A stretch of DNA of 52,825 bases, taken from the NCBI GenBank assembly GCA_028718565.1, contig JAQULO010000009.1, positions 1-52,825 on the forward strand, written 5' to 3'. The DNA comes from Syntrophales bacterium (GTDB lineage Bacteria; Desulfobacterota; Syntrophia; Syntrophales; UBA2210). Position 1 is the stretch's first letter; the number at the start of each line of letters is the position of its first letter. Positions 6,759-14,043 of this stretch are shown piece by piece. The position numbers were made by a program, and so were the translations under genes. A model generated the notes under the pieces. It worked only from the letters and a program-made list of their open reading frames with translations. It had not been told where the DNA came from and made no database searches.

Positions 6759-7059
6759 TACGTGTGGCCGTACCGGGAACGCAACGATAGGCATGGGCGG
6801 TGCCACGATCTGTAATCAGTGTGAGCCCGACGTGCGCGAGGAAATGGACCGGCTTCGGCAGGCCGGGCAGCCCGTGAACGTGATGCACATTGCTCGGAGG
6901 ATATTCCGGGCCACCAATCGGGGGAGTGATTTTCTCCTGAAGGACTGGCCGGCGGATCTCCGGGCGCTAGCCGAGGATCGGGCATCGCGGGATGGGACCT
7001 CGATTCGGGAGTTGATTTTGAGTGCGGTGGAGGCATATGTCTCGGGGGGCTCGACATGA
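6745..7059 (+). CDS. Zinc-knuckle plus ribbon-helix-helix-like protein
   Basis: 104 residues from ATG at 6745 (AGGAGG, six bases before; overlaps the previous gene by 14 bases). N-terminus CDTCGRTG and CNQC form a zinc knuckle; the C-terminal 45 residues (LRALAEDRASRDGTSIRELI) look like a ribbon-helix-helix or CopG-type DNA-binding segment. Probable nucleic-acid-binding factor. Confidence 0.7.
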   Translation: MRRCDTCGRTGNATIGMGGATICNQCEPDVREEMDRLRQAGQPVNVMHIARRIFRATNRGSDFLLKDWPADLRALAEDRASRDGTSIRELILSAVEAYVSGGST

Positions 7060-7316
7060 CAACCGCTAAAATACTCAAGTTCAGGCGCATAACGGTCATC
7101 GAGGTAAAATGGGTTGATGACCCGCGCCGAATCTCGTCCCTCTTTATCCGCGTGCACGGAGCCGAGCTCACTGTCGATGCCGGTCCACTCGGTGCCTTCG
7201 CGATACAGTTGATTGATGGGGAGGACGGCGAGCAAATCAAGACGAGAATCTCAGAGGCCCTCGCCGGGCAACCGTTGAGGGCGACCGAGGAAATCATAGC
7301 CTCGGTGATCAACTGA
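7056..7316 (+). CDS. Small protein, unknown
   Basis: 86 residues; starts in a four-base ATGA overlap with the gene before. Beta-rich N-terminus (ITVIEVKWVDD, LFIRVHGAELTVDAG) and a helical C-terminus. Not recognised. Sixth gene of the plus island. Confidence 0.7.
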   Translation: MTTAKILKFRRITVIEVKWVDDPRRISSLFIRVHGAELTVDAGPLGAFAIQLIDGEDGEQIKTRISEALAGQPLRATEEIIASVIN

Positions 7317-7339
7317 GAACTGCGTGAGGGGGTGAAGAA

Positions 7340-7525
7340 ATGATGACTCTTACTGACGCGCTTGTAGCAATAGACAAACAGGGATACGTGCAGGACATAG
7401 GGCAACTGAGCATGGACGCAAAGCGTATGCTTCAGCTGATGGTCAAAAAGGGGTTCCTCCTTAAATCCCGTGAATATTGGACGGGAGGTACGGCTGTTAT
7501 GAAAACAACCTATCGAAATCCCTAG
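7340..7525 (+). CDS. Small protein, possible winged-helix fold
   Basis: 61 residues, ATGATG after GAGGGGGTG. MDAKRMLQLMVKKGFLLKSREYW followed by a basic strand resembles the recognition helix and wing of a small winged-helix domain, but this is only a pattern impression. Last gene of the island, followed by a terminator. Confidence 0.65.
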   Translation: MMTLTDALVAIDKQGYVQDIGQLSMDAKRMLQLMVKKGFLLKSREYWTGGTAVMKTTYRNP

Positions 7526-7544
7526 CTCCACTTTCTCGTCCTGT

Positions 7545-7570
7545 GGCCGTCTTCGGGCGGCCTCTTCTTT
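7545..7570 (+). terminator. Rho-independent-type terminator
   Basis: GGCCGTC and GGCGGCC pair over 7 bp around a TTCG loop (7545-7562), followed on the plus strand by TCTTCTTT. It closes the plus island where it meets the converging early operon. The T tract is interrupted, so strength is uncertain. Confidence 0.6.
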
Positions 7571-7664
7571 ACCGTCCCCATATCCAAACCATCACCCTGA
7601 CCATCCCCACCAAGAACAGGCCATACCCCACAAGGAATGCCACTCGTACAATGCGGAGTCGCAT
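7569..7664 (-). CDS. Predicted 31-residue membrane peptide
   Basis: Encodes a basic, hydrophobic peptide (MRLRIVRVAFLVGYGLFLVG onward) with a single membrane helix. Its ATG shares bases with the stop of the resolvase gene (TAATG), so it is probably the last gene of the early minus operon. Function unknown. Confidence 0.5.
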   Translation of the reverse strand: MRLRIVRVAFLVGYGLFLVGMVRVMVWIWGR

Positions 7665-8143
7665 TATGCACCCCTAGCCCCGTACTCCTCCCACGCCATG
7701 AGCCCGAGGAGAATCGCGTCGGCCTCGTTATCGTCCCCGATCTGTCTCCCGATCCTGGCTTCTGCAGCGCCGATCATGGCCTCTTTATCGCCCCTGCCTT
7801 TGCCGGTTGCCCATTTTTTCAGGGTTGCCGTATGGTATGTCACGACTTGTGCCTGACTCCATGCCGCGATCTCTTGCACCCTGCCGGTCATGTTGACGCA
7901 GATCTCCGTTGCAGCTCCCCCCCGGTGGTGGGCTTGCTCATAGACGAGCAACCGTATGCCGCTATGGAAATCCCGATAATGGTAAACCATGTCTTCGAGC
8001 CATTTTCTGAAACGCAGGAACATTCCCCCGTTGGATTCCCCGCGTTTTTTACCGAAATCCTGGACGCCTGATTCGAGGACGCTGCCATCCTTGATCATCG
8101 CCCAACCGGTCTTAGTCGCACAATCCAGGGCCAGTATGATCAT
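7664..8143 (-). CDS. RuvC-like Holliday junction resolvase
   Basis: 159 residues with an RNase H-fold acidic set as in RuvC: D7 in MIILALDCATKTG, E69 in LLVYEQ, and D138/D142 in the C-terminal GDDNEADA. Cleaves four-way DNA junctions, resolving branched replication or packaging intermediates. Length is typical. Start overlaps the upstream stop (ATGA). Near the end of the early operon. Confidence 0.88.
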   Translation of the reverse strand: MIILALDCATKTGWAMIKDGSVLESGVQDFGKKRGESNGGMFLRFRKWLEDMVYHYRDFHSGIRLLVYEQAHHRGGAATEICVNMTGRVQEIAAWSQAQVVTYHTATLKKWATGKGRGDKEAMIGAAEARIGRQIGDDNEADAILLGLMAWEEYGARGA

Positions 8144-8385
8144 GTCTCCTTCTCCCCACCTACGGGCTCGTAACCCGTAGCATTTTTTCTCAGCCTTTTA
8201 GCCGCGATCCACGTAGCTCCGACGAACGGGCAGGGCAGACCATTGCTCCGTACCCTCTGCATTCTAACCCTCTGCCGCTCCTCGTCTATCTCGATGATTT
8301 TCAGATAGCGCTCGGGCACCCGTTTGTCGAGGTCCTTCCAAATCTGGCCGATGGCAATTTCTATCCCGTAAAAATGGTTAAACAC
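8140..8385 (-). CDS. Small phage protein (GQIW...TGY type)
   Basis: 81 residues, GTG start at 8385 overlapping the previous stop, with GAGG upstream. The pattern IGQIWKDLDKR ... TWIAAKRL ... TGYEPV is that of a small widespread phage family (DUF6354-like), predicted beta-rich, with no known role. Confidence 0.7.
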   Translation of the reverse strand: MFNHFYGIEIAIGQIWKDLDKRVPERYLKIIEIDEERQRVRMQRVRSNGLPCPFVGATWIAAKRLRKNATGYEPVGGEKET

Positions 8386-8587
8386 TGGGCCTCACCTCCC
8401 CCGGCTCTTCGATGGGGCCTGCCCATTCTCCTTCAACCATGTCCTCCATCTTCCACGCCCCGTTTTCATTTCTCACCCACAGAGCATCGCCAAACAGCAG
8501 TACTTCGCGAATGTATTGCTGGAGTGACGACGTTCTTCTCCAGTACCACCCCGGCTCTTTCGGCTTCTCTTTGGTCCATGTGAGCAT
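8378..8587 (-). CDS. Trp-rich small phage protein (DUF551-like tail)
   Basis: 69 residues with KPKEPGWYW at the N-terminus and EWAGPIEEP at the end. This layout is common in small phage proteins related to the DUF551 type. Function unknown. The stop overlaps the next start. Confidence 0.7.
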   Translation of the reverse strand: MLTWTKEKPKEPGWYWRRTSSLQQYIREVLLFGDALWVRNENGAWKMEDMVEGEWAGPIEEPGEVRPSV

Positions 8588-8596
8588 GTGGCCTCC

Positions 8597-8839
8597 TTAC
8601 CTTGCTGTTTTCAAATCTTTCGCCATCATTTCCAAGGCAGTCGCACAAAGTGCATCTCCCATCCAGCGGGGCAAATCTATTTCATCATTGTAACTGGCCA
8701 GAGTAGCCACAGATGCAGCGGTCAAAACCATAATATCATCGAAAAACTCTCTCGGATCGAGACCCGCATCAAGTTTATCCGCAAGTGCTCTCAACTCTGC
8801 TGACATTTCTCTGTGTTTGTCATCCTTACGTTTCTTCAT
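8597..8839 (-). CDS. Helical small protein, unknown
   Basis: 80 residues from ATG at 8839 (GGAGGG nine bases upstream). N-terminus is highly charged (KKRKDDKHREMSAELRAL), followed by hydrophobic helices. Not recognised; member of the early operon. Confidence 0.6.
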   Translation of the reverse strand: MKKRKDDKHREMSAELRALADKLDAGLDPREFFDDIMVLTAASVATLASYNDEIDLPRWMGDALCATALEMMAKDLKTAR

Positions 8840-8873
8840 CTTTCCCATCCCTCCTGCAATTTGGGTAGCTCCT

Positions 8874-9140
8874 TCACAGGCCAACCGCCTTCATCTGTTC
8901 CTTCTTTAGCCAATTCGTGATGAATTTCTTCCAGCTCCGTTTACGCCCTTTTTTATTCACTTTCAGCGGCATCCGCGATACTACCTGCCTGTCGAGCCAT
9001 TGAACCATCGCTTGGAATTCCTTTTTCATGTCGACGCCGGGGTATATCCTCCGCCATAAATCCGTATCTTCTGTTGTTATTCCTCGGAATTTCATGGTCG
9101 ACCAATCAAAATCAATCTTCTTCGTGGACGAAGTCTCCAA
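8874..9140 (-). CDS. Replication-associated protein, C-terminal loader-like module
   Basis: About 88 residues if the TTG at 9140 (GGAGG upstream) is used; ATG at 9095 is the alternative. Contains IDFDWSTM, then WRRIYPGVDMKKEFQAMVQW and a terminal KKFITNWL helix. This sequence type is known as the C-terminal part of phage replication initiators or helicase-loader proteins. Here it is a separate gene overlapping the end of the primase-helicase gene. Likely assists replication; start uncertain. Confidence 0.6.
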   Translation of the reverse strand: METSSTKKIDFDWSTMKFRGITTEDTDLWRRIYPGVDMKKEFQAMVQWLDRQVVSRMPLKVNKKGRKRSWKKFITNWLKKEQMKAVGL

Positions 9141-10785
9141 GGTCGAGATCCTCCCCTTTTGTCCATTTTCCTTTCTGACGGAACACGCAACCACGGGCAA
9201 GGCTGTATCGCACGGCATATCCGTTCGGGTTGAACTCCGTTCTCCAATTCTTTGCCTTAACGATCTTGATCACGTTTTTGATAGACATGGTGAGATATAG
9301 ACGGGGCTTCTCTAAACCTCTAAAACCACCCAACCCTACCTCGCCACTCACTGTTCCGTCTTTGGCCTTGCGAGTCGGGTTTTTCTGAAGGGCTATGACG
9401 GCTATTCCTTTGTTAAGCCGATCATGAATCTGCTTCATAATTCCGCTAATTTCCCAGAATCGGTCGTGGAGTTCCAAAAAATCAATGATATTAAGAGCGT
9501 CAGGCCTTATCACATCAGGAAAGTCGGATGATCGCTCCCAAAACTTGGCCGTCCAATCTTTCAGGGGGAAGTCAAATTTGCTGAGACGTTCATTTAATTC
9601 GACAGGGCCCTGCTCGGAAGAGAATACGTGTGTTTCATGGTAAGCCTGGTTTTCTAATGCTATGTTCATCAAAAGAGCGGTCTTGCCGGCGTTCGGTTCG
9701 CCGGCGACGACGATGATGTTTTTGGGAAATATCTTCACAAAGCGTTCGATCTCAAATGGAAGATGTATTTTGAATTCCTCAGTGGGGGCATTCACAAAGT
9801 CGATGGCCTCCACTTCTTGGTCAAGAGTCCTAAAACATCCTCGCTTATTGCCTTCTTTGACGATCAAACCTTCGTCGCGAAGTCTTCCGAGGATGTTAGA
9901 CACATTCTGGAGTTCTGTCCGTGATGACGAAGATGACAAACCTACCGCTTTGATGACATCGGATGACAGAAAGATGCCAGATGATGACAGAACCCAATCT
10001 CTTACCTCTTGGGATAGGTTTCTTTCTTTTCTCTGTGTCCTGTCCATAGCCGACTTAACCTTGACCAATACCTGATTTGCCGGGAATGGAGGATCACAAC
10101 TTTGTGCAAGTATTTCAATTACTTCAGCTATTTTATCGACCGCCATTCTCCCATCGGAGAGACATTGAGCCGTGTAATAGAGATCATTGTCCCGGTGACC
10201 CTCCCGGAACATGGCACCATAATTGCTACGCGCGTGTGCGGTACTAGAAATACTAATACTAGTATCCATGGAAAAAACATTACTACCCTTGAGAAGCTCA
10301 AGAACCTTCGGTGGTACAGGTGCGGGGGGTAACGTCCATGGTTCGTAACCATCTACCCACGCATATGGTTTGCCATCTCTATTCCTTGATGGAGCCACCA
10401 CGATATACCCTCCTTCGCTCCTCACGTCCATGTGATCTATGACAGCAGCCTTGTTGCGCACGTCCTCGGCATATTTGCATACGAAGTGTCTGCCTCCCCT
10501 GGGGGTGTTCTGCATGGGGGTATAAAAAGTCTTCCACGTCATTTCTTCAAAAGCTTTGATTGCTTCCTGACTATCACAATCAATAACGGTGAGCCCGGAG
10601 ATAGCGCCTGTAATGATAGCAATGTTCATGGTGGGGTATTCTCGGTCCCACTCGCGGATCTGTTTTTCGTCGGCACGCACCTTCTGAAACGGTTCCCATT
10701 TCACGATAGGTCGCTTGTCAGTCGCAACAGGAATCACGCTGTACCCCATGCTTTCGTATTTTAAAGCTGCTTCTAAAATCGTCAT
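9112..10785 (-). CDS. Primase-polymerase fused to RecA-type helicase
   Basis: 557 residues from ATG at 10785. Residues about 1-175 are an archaeo-eukaryotic-type prim-pol domain (LKYESMGYSVIPV, VIDCDS at 68-72, RH at 99-100, GGYIVVAPS). A winged-helix-like linker (about 260-325) follows, then a RecA/DnaB-type ATPase with Walker A GEPNAGKT at 362-369 and IAVIALQK as Walker B-like strand. It should prime and unwind phage DNA in one protein. Start overlaps the stop of the HNH-like frame (ATGA), which fixes it. Confidence 0.88.
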   Translation of the reverse strand: MTILEAALKYESMGYSVIPVATDKRPIVKWEPFQKVRADEKQIREWDREYPTMNIAIITGAISGLTVIDCDSQEAIKAFEEMTWKTFYTPMQNTPRGGRHFVCKYAEDVRNKAAVIDHMDVRSEGGYIVVAPSRNRDGKPYAWVDGYEPWTLPPAPVPPKVLELLKGSNVFSMDTSISISSTAHARSNYGAMFREGHRDNDLYYTAQCLSDGRMAVDKIAEVIEILAQSCDPPFPANQVLVKVKSAMDRTQRKERNLSQEVRDWVLSSSGIFLSSDVIKAVGLSSSSSRTELQNVSNILGRLRDEGLIVKEGNKRGCFRTLDQEVEAIDFVNAPTEEFKIHLPFEIERFVKIFPKNIIVVAGEPNAGKTALLMNIALENQAYHETHVFSSEQGPVELNERLSKFDFPLKDWTAKFWERSSDFPDVIRPDALNIIDFLELHDRFWEISGIMKQIHDRLNKGIAVIALQKNPTRKAKDGTVSGEVGLGGFRGLEKPRLYLTMSIKNVIKIVKAKNWRTEFNPNGYAVRYSLARGCVFRQKGKWTKGEDLDLGDFVHEED

Positions 10786-10946
10786 ATCTCCAAGAGTTCC
10801 GTGGCTACCTTGTCCCCTACTCTCCAAACCCCCGCATGTAGCTCCGCGTGGCAATTCGCGCAGAGAATCATGAACTCAGTGCTTTTGATTTTCTCCTGGA
10901 AATCTTTGAAGCTCTTTTGGCCGTGTCCAAATACAGTTCGAGCCAT
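10782..10946 (-). CDS. HNH endonuclease, C-terminal half in separate frame
   Basis: 54 residues from ATG at 10946, ending MILCANCHAELHAG..., the typical C-terminal metal-binding part of small HNH nucleases. The stop overlaps the prim-pol ATG, so this frame is translated. The N-terminal half of the same family is encoded in another frame at 10868-11104, and the usual CxxC knuckle between the halves is missing. Either a decayed HNH gene or a split or frameshifted one. Confidence 0.55.
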   Translation of the reverse strand: MARTVFGHGQKSFKDFQEKIKSTEFMILCANCHAELHAGVWRVGDKVATELLEI

Positions 10947-11104
10947 CTTATCTTCCGATCCCTCACCCCAATTCTAATGCTGGAGACCTTTGCGGGATTT
11001 CTAGTACGCCATAACCGCTGCCTTTTGCGTTCCTCTTCTGCGTGAGTGACGCGATATTTCCTTTGATATACCCTGTCTGCTTCTTTTTGCTTTTCGCTTT
11101 TCAT
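10868..11104 (-). CDS. HNH-associated N-terminal half, basic helical
   Basis: 78 residues, strongly basic (RVYQRKYRVTHAEEERKRQR, then RNPAKV...KIRWLEL), the arrangement that precedes the CxxC-HH-CANCH core in one HNH family. ATG overlaps the upstream stop (ATGA). It overlaps the C-terminal fragment by 79 bases in a -1 related frame. Alone it lacks any catalytic residue. Confidence 0.5.
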   Translation of the reverse strand: MKSEKQKEADRVYQRKYRVTHAEEERKRQRLWRTRNPAKVSSIRIGVRDRKIRWLELYLDTAKRASKISRRKSKALSS

Positions 11105-11277
11105 ATACCCAACTTCCTTGTCAGTTTTTTTATGGTCTGTTCGTATTCTCTTGGGGAAAGATTGAGGGCTTGGATTCTTGCTTTTTCAGCCTCATAACAG
11201 CGCCATAAAGGTTGCTCAAACTTCGCTTTTTCCTTGAAAACGGGTTCTATTTCAAGCTCACAGTTCTTACACTTCAT
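11101..11277 (-). CDS. Small protein with N-terminal Cys pair
   Basis: 58 residues starting MKCKNCELEI, then a charged helix and ending REYEQTIKKLTRKLGI. ATG at 11277 lies just after the stop of the previous gene; its own stop overlaps the next ATG (ATGA). Too few Cys for a full zinc ribbon unless it dimerises. Unknown function. Confidence 0.65.
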   Translation of the reverse strand: MKCKNCELEIEPVFKEKAKFEQPLWRCYEAEKARIQALNLSPREYEQTIKKLTRKLGI

Positions 11278-11281
11278 GCCC

Positions 11282-11494
11282 TCACAACCCTCTCTCCACC
11301 CGGTTCATACTCTCAGCCTCATCCCTGGTAGGAGGCTCTCTCCCCTCGACATAGAGTAGCTCTGTCCTGCCGCAAAACCATGCGGCGATCCCGTGCGAAA
11401 TCGACATAGGGGGCCCCTGGCACCACGGGCACGAGTGTTTGTGCCAATTATGGCCGCGAGGGGAATAATCGGTATCGCCTTCTCTGCTCATCAT
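11282..11494 (-). CDS. Small CPWC-containing protein
   Basis: 70 residues with HKHSCPWCQGPP, a possible metal site with the nearby His and a later Cys, and a Trp-rich middle. The start (ATGATG at 11494) lies ten bases after the tRNA-like structure. Not recognised. Confidence 0.5.
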   Translation of the reverse strand: MMSREGDTDYSPRGHNWHKHSCPWCQGPPMSISHGIAAWFCGRTELLYVEGREPPTRDEAESMNRVERGL

Positions 11495-11503
11495 CCTCTC
11501 AAA

Positions 11504-11584
11504 TCCGGGCCGCGGGAGTCGAACCCGCCCATGCGCGGGATAGGATCAAGAATCACGCTGGACCCGCCGACCGGGTGGCCCGGA
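11504..11584 (-). ncRNA. tRNA-like structure, not a canonical tRNA
   Basis: On the minus strand, TCCGGGCC and GGCCCGGA form an 8-bp acceptor-like stem. A perfect T arm (GCGGG, loop TTCGACT, CCCGC) sits next to its 3' strand. A 4-bp D-like hairpin (ACCC...GGGT, loop GGTCGGC) follows the acceptor with no linker. The place of the anticodon arm is taken by an 8-bp stem with a bulge (CCAGCGTG with CGCGCATGG) and a 16-base loop. No CCA is encoded and no standard anticodon loop exists. Confidence 0.5.
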
Positions 11585-11588
11585 ATAG

Positions 11589-11873
11589 TCACAACTCGAT
11601 TTCCCGGTGGATTTCCTGAAGCCTCTTCGCGATTTCTTCCATGTGTTCCCGCACCTCCTGAAGCCGTGTAGCCAGAGGACACAATGGCTCTTTCGGAGTG
11701 GAAGCATTTTGCTCCGCACATTGTGTAGATATCGGAAGTCTCACGTCCGCGACCCGATCAGCGAGAATGTTGATGGCCTGGTCGACTTCATTGATTGCGT
11801 TGTTGATCTTCAACATCTCGAGGTTCACCTGTGATTCACGTTGTTTTTGTCCAGCGGTTGCACACCCATCCAT
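11589..11873 (-). CDS. Coiled-coil protein, unknown
   Basis: 94 residues from ATG at 11873, five bases after AGGAGG. Two helical stretches (INNAINEVDQAINILADRV and RLQEVREHMEEIAKRLQEIH) flank a Pro-rich centre, so it probably forms a helical hairpin or oligomer. Function unknown. Confidence 0.65.
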   Translation of the reverse strand: MDGCATAGQKQRESQVNLEMLKINNAINEVDQAINILADRVADVRLPISTQCAEQNASTPKEPLCPLATRLQEVREHMEEIAKRLQEIHREIEL

Positions 11874-11926
11874 GTTATCCTCCTTTTTATTTATCCCCCC
11901 TGCCATCTCATCAACATCAAAGTGTC

Positions 11927-12118
11927 TCATTTAGTTCTTGTTCTCCTTTCCCTCATCCCCCTCAGCACCACCTGAACATCGAGCCTCAGCCTCGCCTCAT
12001 TGTGCTGCGACAGATAATCAATCCCTTCAAAGTCCGGCATGATCACCAGGTCTTGATAGCCTATGGCCCACACGTTGCGCTTATGGGGGCCGGAGTAGAG
12101 GTCATCTCCGGGAATCAA
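11927..12118 (-). CDS. Small phage protein, unknown
   Basis: 63 residues. TTG at 12118 overlaps the stop of the methyltransferase gene and has AAGGAGG four bases upstream. Beta-strand NVWAIGYQDLVIMPDF then a basic helix ending in RERRTRTK. Not recognised. Confidence 0.6.
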   Translation of the reverse strand: MIPGDDLYSGPHKRNVWAIGYQDLVIMPDFEGIDYLSQHNEARLRLDVQVVLRGMRERRTRTK

Positions 12119-12642
12119 TCCTCCTCCTTCGGGGCGGGTTCCTTTCCGCTGAGCCCGCCCCTGGTGTGATGTTGTTTCCAGATATTCCACGCTTCAGTAA
12201 CCGCCCCGCTCCCTGGGTACAAATCGTCCAGCTGATCGTCGGGACACATGTTGAGCACCGAAAACAACCACAGGCAAAACGATAGTGGCTTGGCACCGTG
12301 CGTGCCTTTTTTGAGAGTGATATTGGCCGACATCCAATCTCGTACCGTTTCTTCCGTCCGCCGCCTTGGCCGGCCTCCCCGGACTATGACCGGCTCCCAC
12401 GCATAGGCGGGATTGACACCAGGTTTGAAAGAGGCAAACGGCTTGACCCATGCCATCACGCGGACATCAGGGGGGCATAGCGGCAAAATGAACCGAAGGG
12501 CGGGAGAACTCGTGGATAAAGCCCACCCGTCTGGATAATCGGTGGCGAGGAGATTAACGAGCTCGATGTGGTCGATCTCCCGAGAGGCATAGTGTCGCTT
12601 TGCTTGGCCAGGATATGGAGGATCAGCGTAAGCGAATTTCAC
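12115..12642 (-). CDS. DNA adenine N6-methyltransferase, DPPY type
   Basis: 175 residues, GTG start at 12642 after GGGGGG. MKFAYADPPYPGQ at the N-terminus carries the catalytic DPPY motif (residues 7-10); DDLYPGSGAVTEAW near the C-terminus is the SAM-binding (F/Y)xGSG motif, the permuted beta-class order. Short for a complete enzyme with its own target domain, as in MT-A70-like phage enzymes. Likely modifies phage DNA to evade host restriction, or regulates. Confidence 0.8.
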   Translation of the reverse strand: MKFAYADPPYPGQAKRHYASREIDHIELVNLLATDYPDGWALSTSSPALRFILPLCPPDVRVMAWVKPFASFKPGVNPAYAWEPVIVRGGRPRRRTEETVRDWMSANITLKKGTHGAKPLSFCLWLFSVLNMCPDDQLDDLYPGSGAVTEAWNIWKQHHTRGGLSGKEPAPKEED

Positions 12643-12770
12643 AGCATCCCCCCACCAACCCTCTCAACAATCCTTCGAGCAGCCCGCATAGCCCACGTAA
12701 ACAGCCACGGGGGCACGTGCAGCTCTTGAATGATGATCACAAATATGTCGTGGGTCAGGCGATCAGTCAT
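12639..12770 (-). CDS. 43-residue small protein
   Basis: Starts at ATG 12770 overlapping the preceding stop and ends overlapping the methyltransferase GTG. Sequence has a hydrophobic N-terminal strand (DIFVIIIQEL), a PPWLFTW turn and a basic helix with RRIVERVGGG. It fits perfectly between neighbours, so it is very probably real. Function unknown. Confidence 0.6.
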   Translation of the reverse strand: MTDRLTHDIFVIIIQELHVPPWLFTWAMRAARRIVERVGGGML

Positions 12771-12903
12771 GAGCCTCTTCCCTTGTCAGCTTCTTCAGGC
12801 CATACCTAAACACGAACGGATTGCTCTCCCATCGCTCGCCGGGCTTCTTGTGAAGTGAGTCCCAAAGATCGGCAAATGCCATTCTAGCCGTTTGTACGTC
12901 CAT
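12763..12903 (-). CDS. 46-residue small protein
   Basis: ATG at 12903 with AGGAGGAGAC upstream; stop overlaps the next gene. Helix MAFADLWDSLHKK, then GERWESNPFVFRYGLKKLTR. Soluble; not recognised. Confidence 0.6.
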   Translation of the reverse strand: MDVQTARMAFADLWDSLHKKPGERWESNPFVFRYGLKKLTREEAHD

Positions 12904-12911
12904 GTCTCCTC

Positions 12912-13094
12912 CTAGCCGTATACCTCTCGCTGCAATGCTCCATTTTCCCGTAGAGCGTCCTGAAGCAATTCCCTTGTTTCTTCAAGAAGGTCTTTCAGTT
13001 TCGATAACTCATCCTCCATCTCGCATATAGGACATCCGCTCCTTGATGGTTCATAGACGACCGCGAAATTTCCGTGATTTGTGCAACAATCCAT
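12912..13094 (-). CDS. Zinc-knuckle and coiled-coil protein
   Basis: 60 residues: CC near the start and CPIC at about 21-24, perhaps one metal site, then a 35-residue leucine-rich coiled coil (DELSKLKDLLEETRELLQDA). ATG directly after GGGGAG. Stop is followed at once by the SD of the next gene. Confidence 0.7.
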   Translation of the reverse strand: MDCCTNHGNFAVVYEPSRSGCPICEMEDELSKLKDLLEETRELLQDALRENGALQREVYG

Positions 13095-13137
13095 CTCCCC
13101 TCCCTATGCCAGCGCCCCTTGGGTGGGCACCGGTTGG

Positions 13138-14043
13138 CTATGCCACCTTGATTATCTTTGATTGCCAGTATCGGGACGGCTTGACTTCATAACCCTTCCG
13201 GTCCTTCCATCCGCCTTCGATGAACCACGGGCCGACGAGTAATTTGTCACGCTCTTTGATGCGTTCCTTGATTTCCTTGTCTATTTCCTCGTACTGCTTA
13301 TGATTGGCTACGAGAGCTTCACGCTGATTGAGAAGAGAAAGGAGTTCGGTGTCATCTTCGATCTTCATGGCATCGACTGTCCGGTCAGGAAGGCATATAT
13401 GGAGAAAAGGACACTCGCCGCATATGTCGTCGTCCCACTCGATAGGGTCTGGGACAAACCCGTGTTCGATATGGCGGTTGACCCGCTCTATCTTCTTCAA
13501 CGTGGCTTCTCCAAGATCATAATCGAGCGACATCCATACCTCTTTCATGGCGCCGTTTACTTTGTTTTTCAAAATGAAAACGCCCTTTTCCTTATTGTCC
13601 ATGAGGCAGTAGAGGTTGAGTTGTGTGGGATATTTCCGAAGATAGAGATACCTTCCCTTCGTCATGTCCTCTACTGAGTTGATGCCGTTGAACACGTAAG
13701 GGCTCATGGTCTTGATTTCGAGAGGCCAGGCCTGGCCGTCTACCACGATCTTTCCGTCGATGGAACCCGTGATGTCATACTCCTTCCATTCGAAGCCTCT
13801 CTGGGTCTGATTGACGCTGAAGCCTGCGTCCTGAAGATCACGGATGACGGCAGGCTCGAGAATGTTTCCGAGGTCAAAGATGAATTGCAGTTCCGGCCTT
13901 GGAAGAGTTTTCTCTTGCCATCTCGTACGATTGAAAACGAGATACCGTTCACAAGGATGGCCGCATTCTGAAGCCCGATTGCTACGGACAGGCCATTGCT
14001 GCATCTTCGCCGCTTTTGCTTCTATGACACGTTCCACGATCAT
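13138..14043 (-). CDS. Cas4/RecB-like iron-sulfur nuclease
   Basis: 301 residues with PD-(D/E)XK nuclease motifs: E63, D96 in TGSIDGK, E109-x-K111 in PLEIK and Q141 in PTQLNLY. Cysteines at 27/31 and 208, 211, 217 (CGECPFLHIC) match the Fe-S cluster ligands of Cas4 and AddB-type nucleases. It overlaps the annealing-protein gene (ATGA), so the two probably form a phage recombination pair that resects and pairs DNA ends. The C-terminal 80 residues are helical and charged. Confidence 0.8.
   Translation of the reverse strand: MIVERVIEAKAAKMQQWPVRSNRASECGHPCERYLVFNRTRWQEKTLPRPELQFIFDLGNILEPAVIRDLQDAGFSVNQTQRGFEWKEYDITGSIDGKIVVDGQAWPLEIKTMSPYVFNGINSVEDMTKGRYLYLRKYPTQLNLYCLMDNKEKGVFILKNKVNGAMKEVWMSLDYDLGEATLKKIERVNRHIEHGFVPDPIEWDDDICGECPFLHICLPDRTVDAMKIEDDTELLSLLNQREALVANHKQYEEIDKEIKERIKERDKLLVGPWFIEGGWKDRKGYEVKPSRYWQSKIIKVA

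Noticed and set aside
5399-7531. 710-codon open frame on the minus strand opposite the plus island
   Set aside because: It lacks protein-like composition, has no SD, and lies over seven plus-strand genes that each have good starts. GC-rich codon use leaves the opposite strand free of stops.
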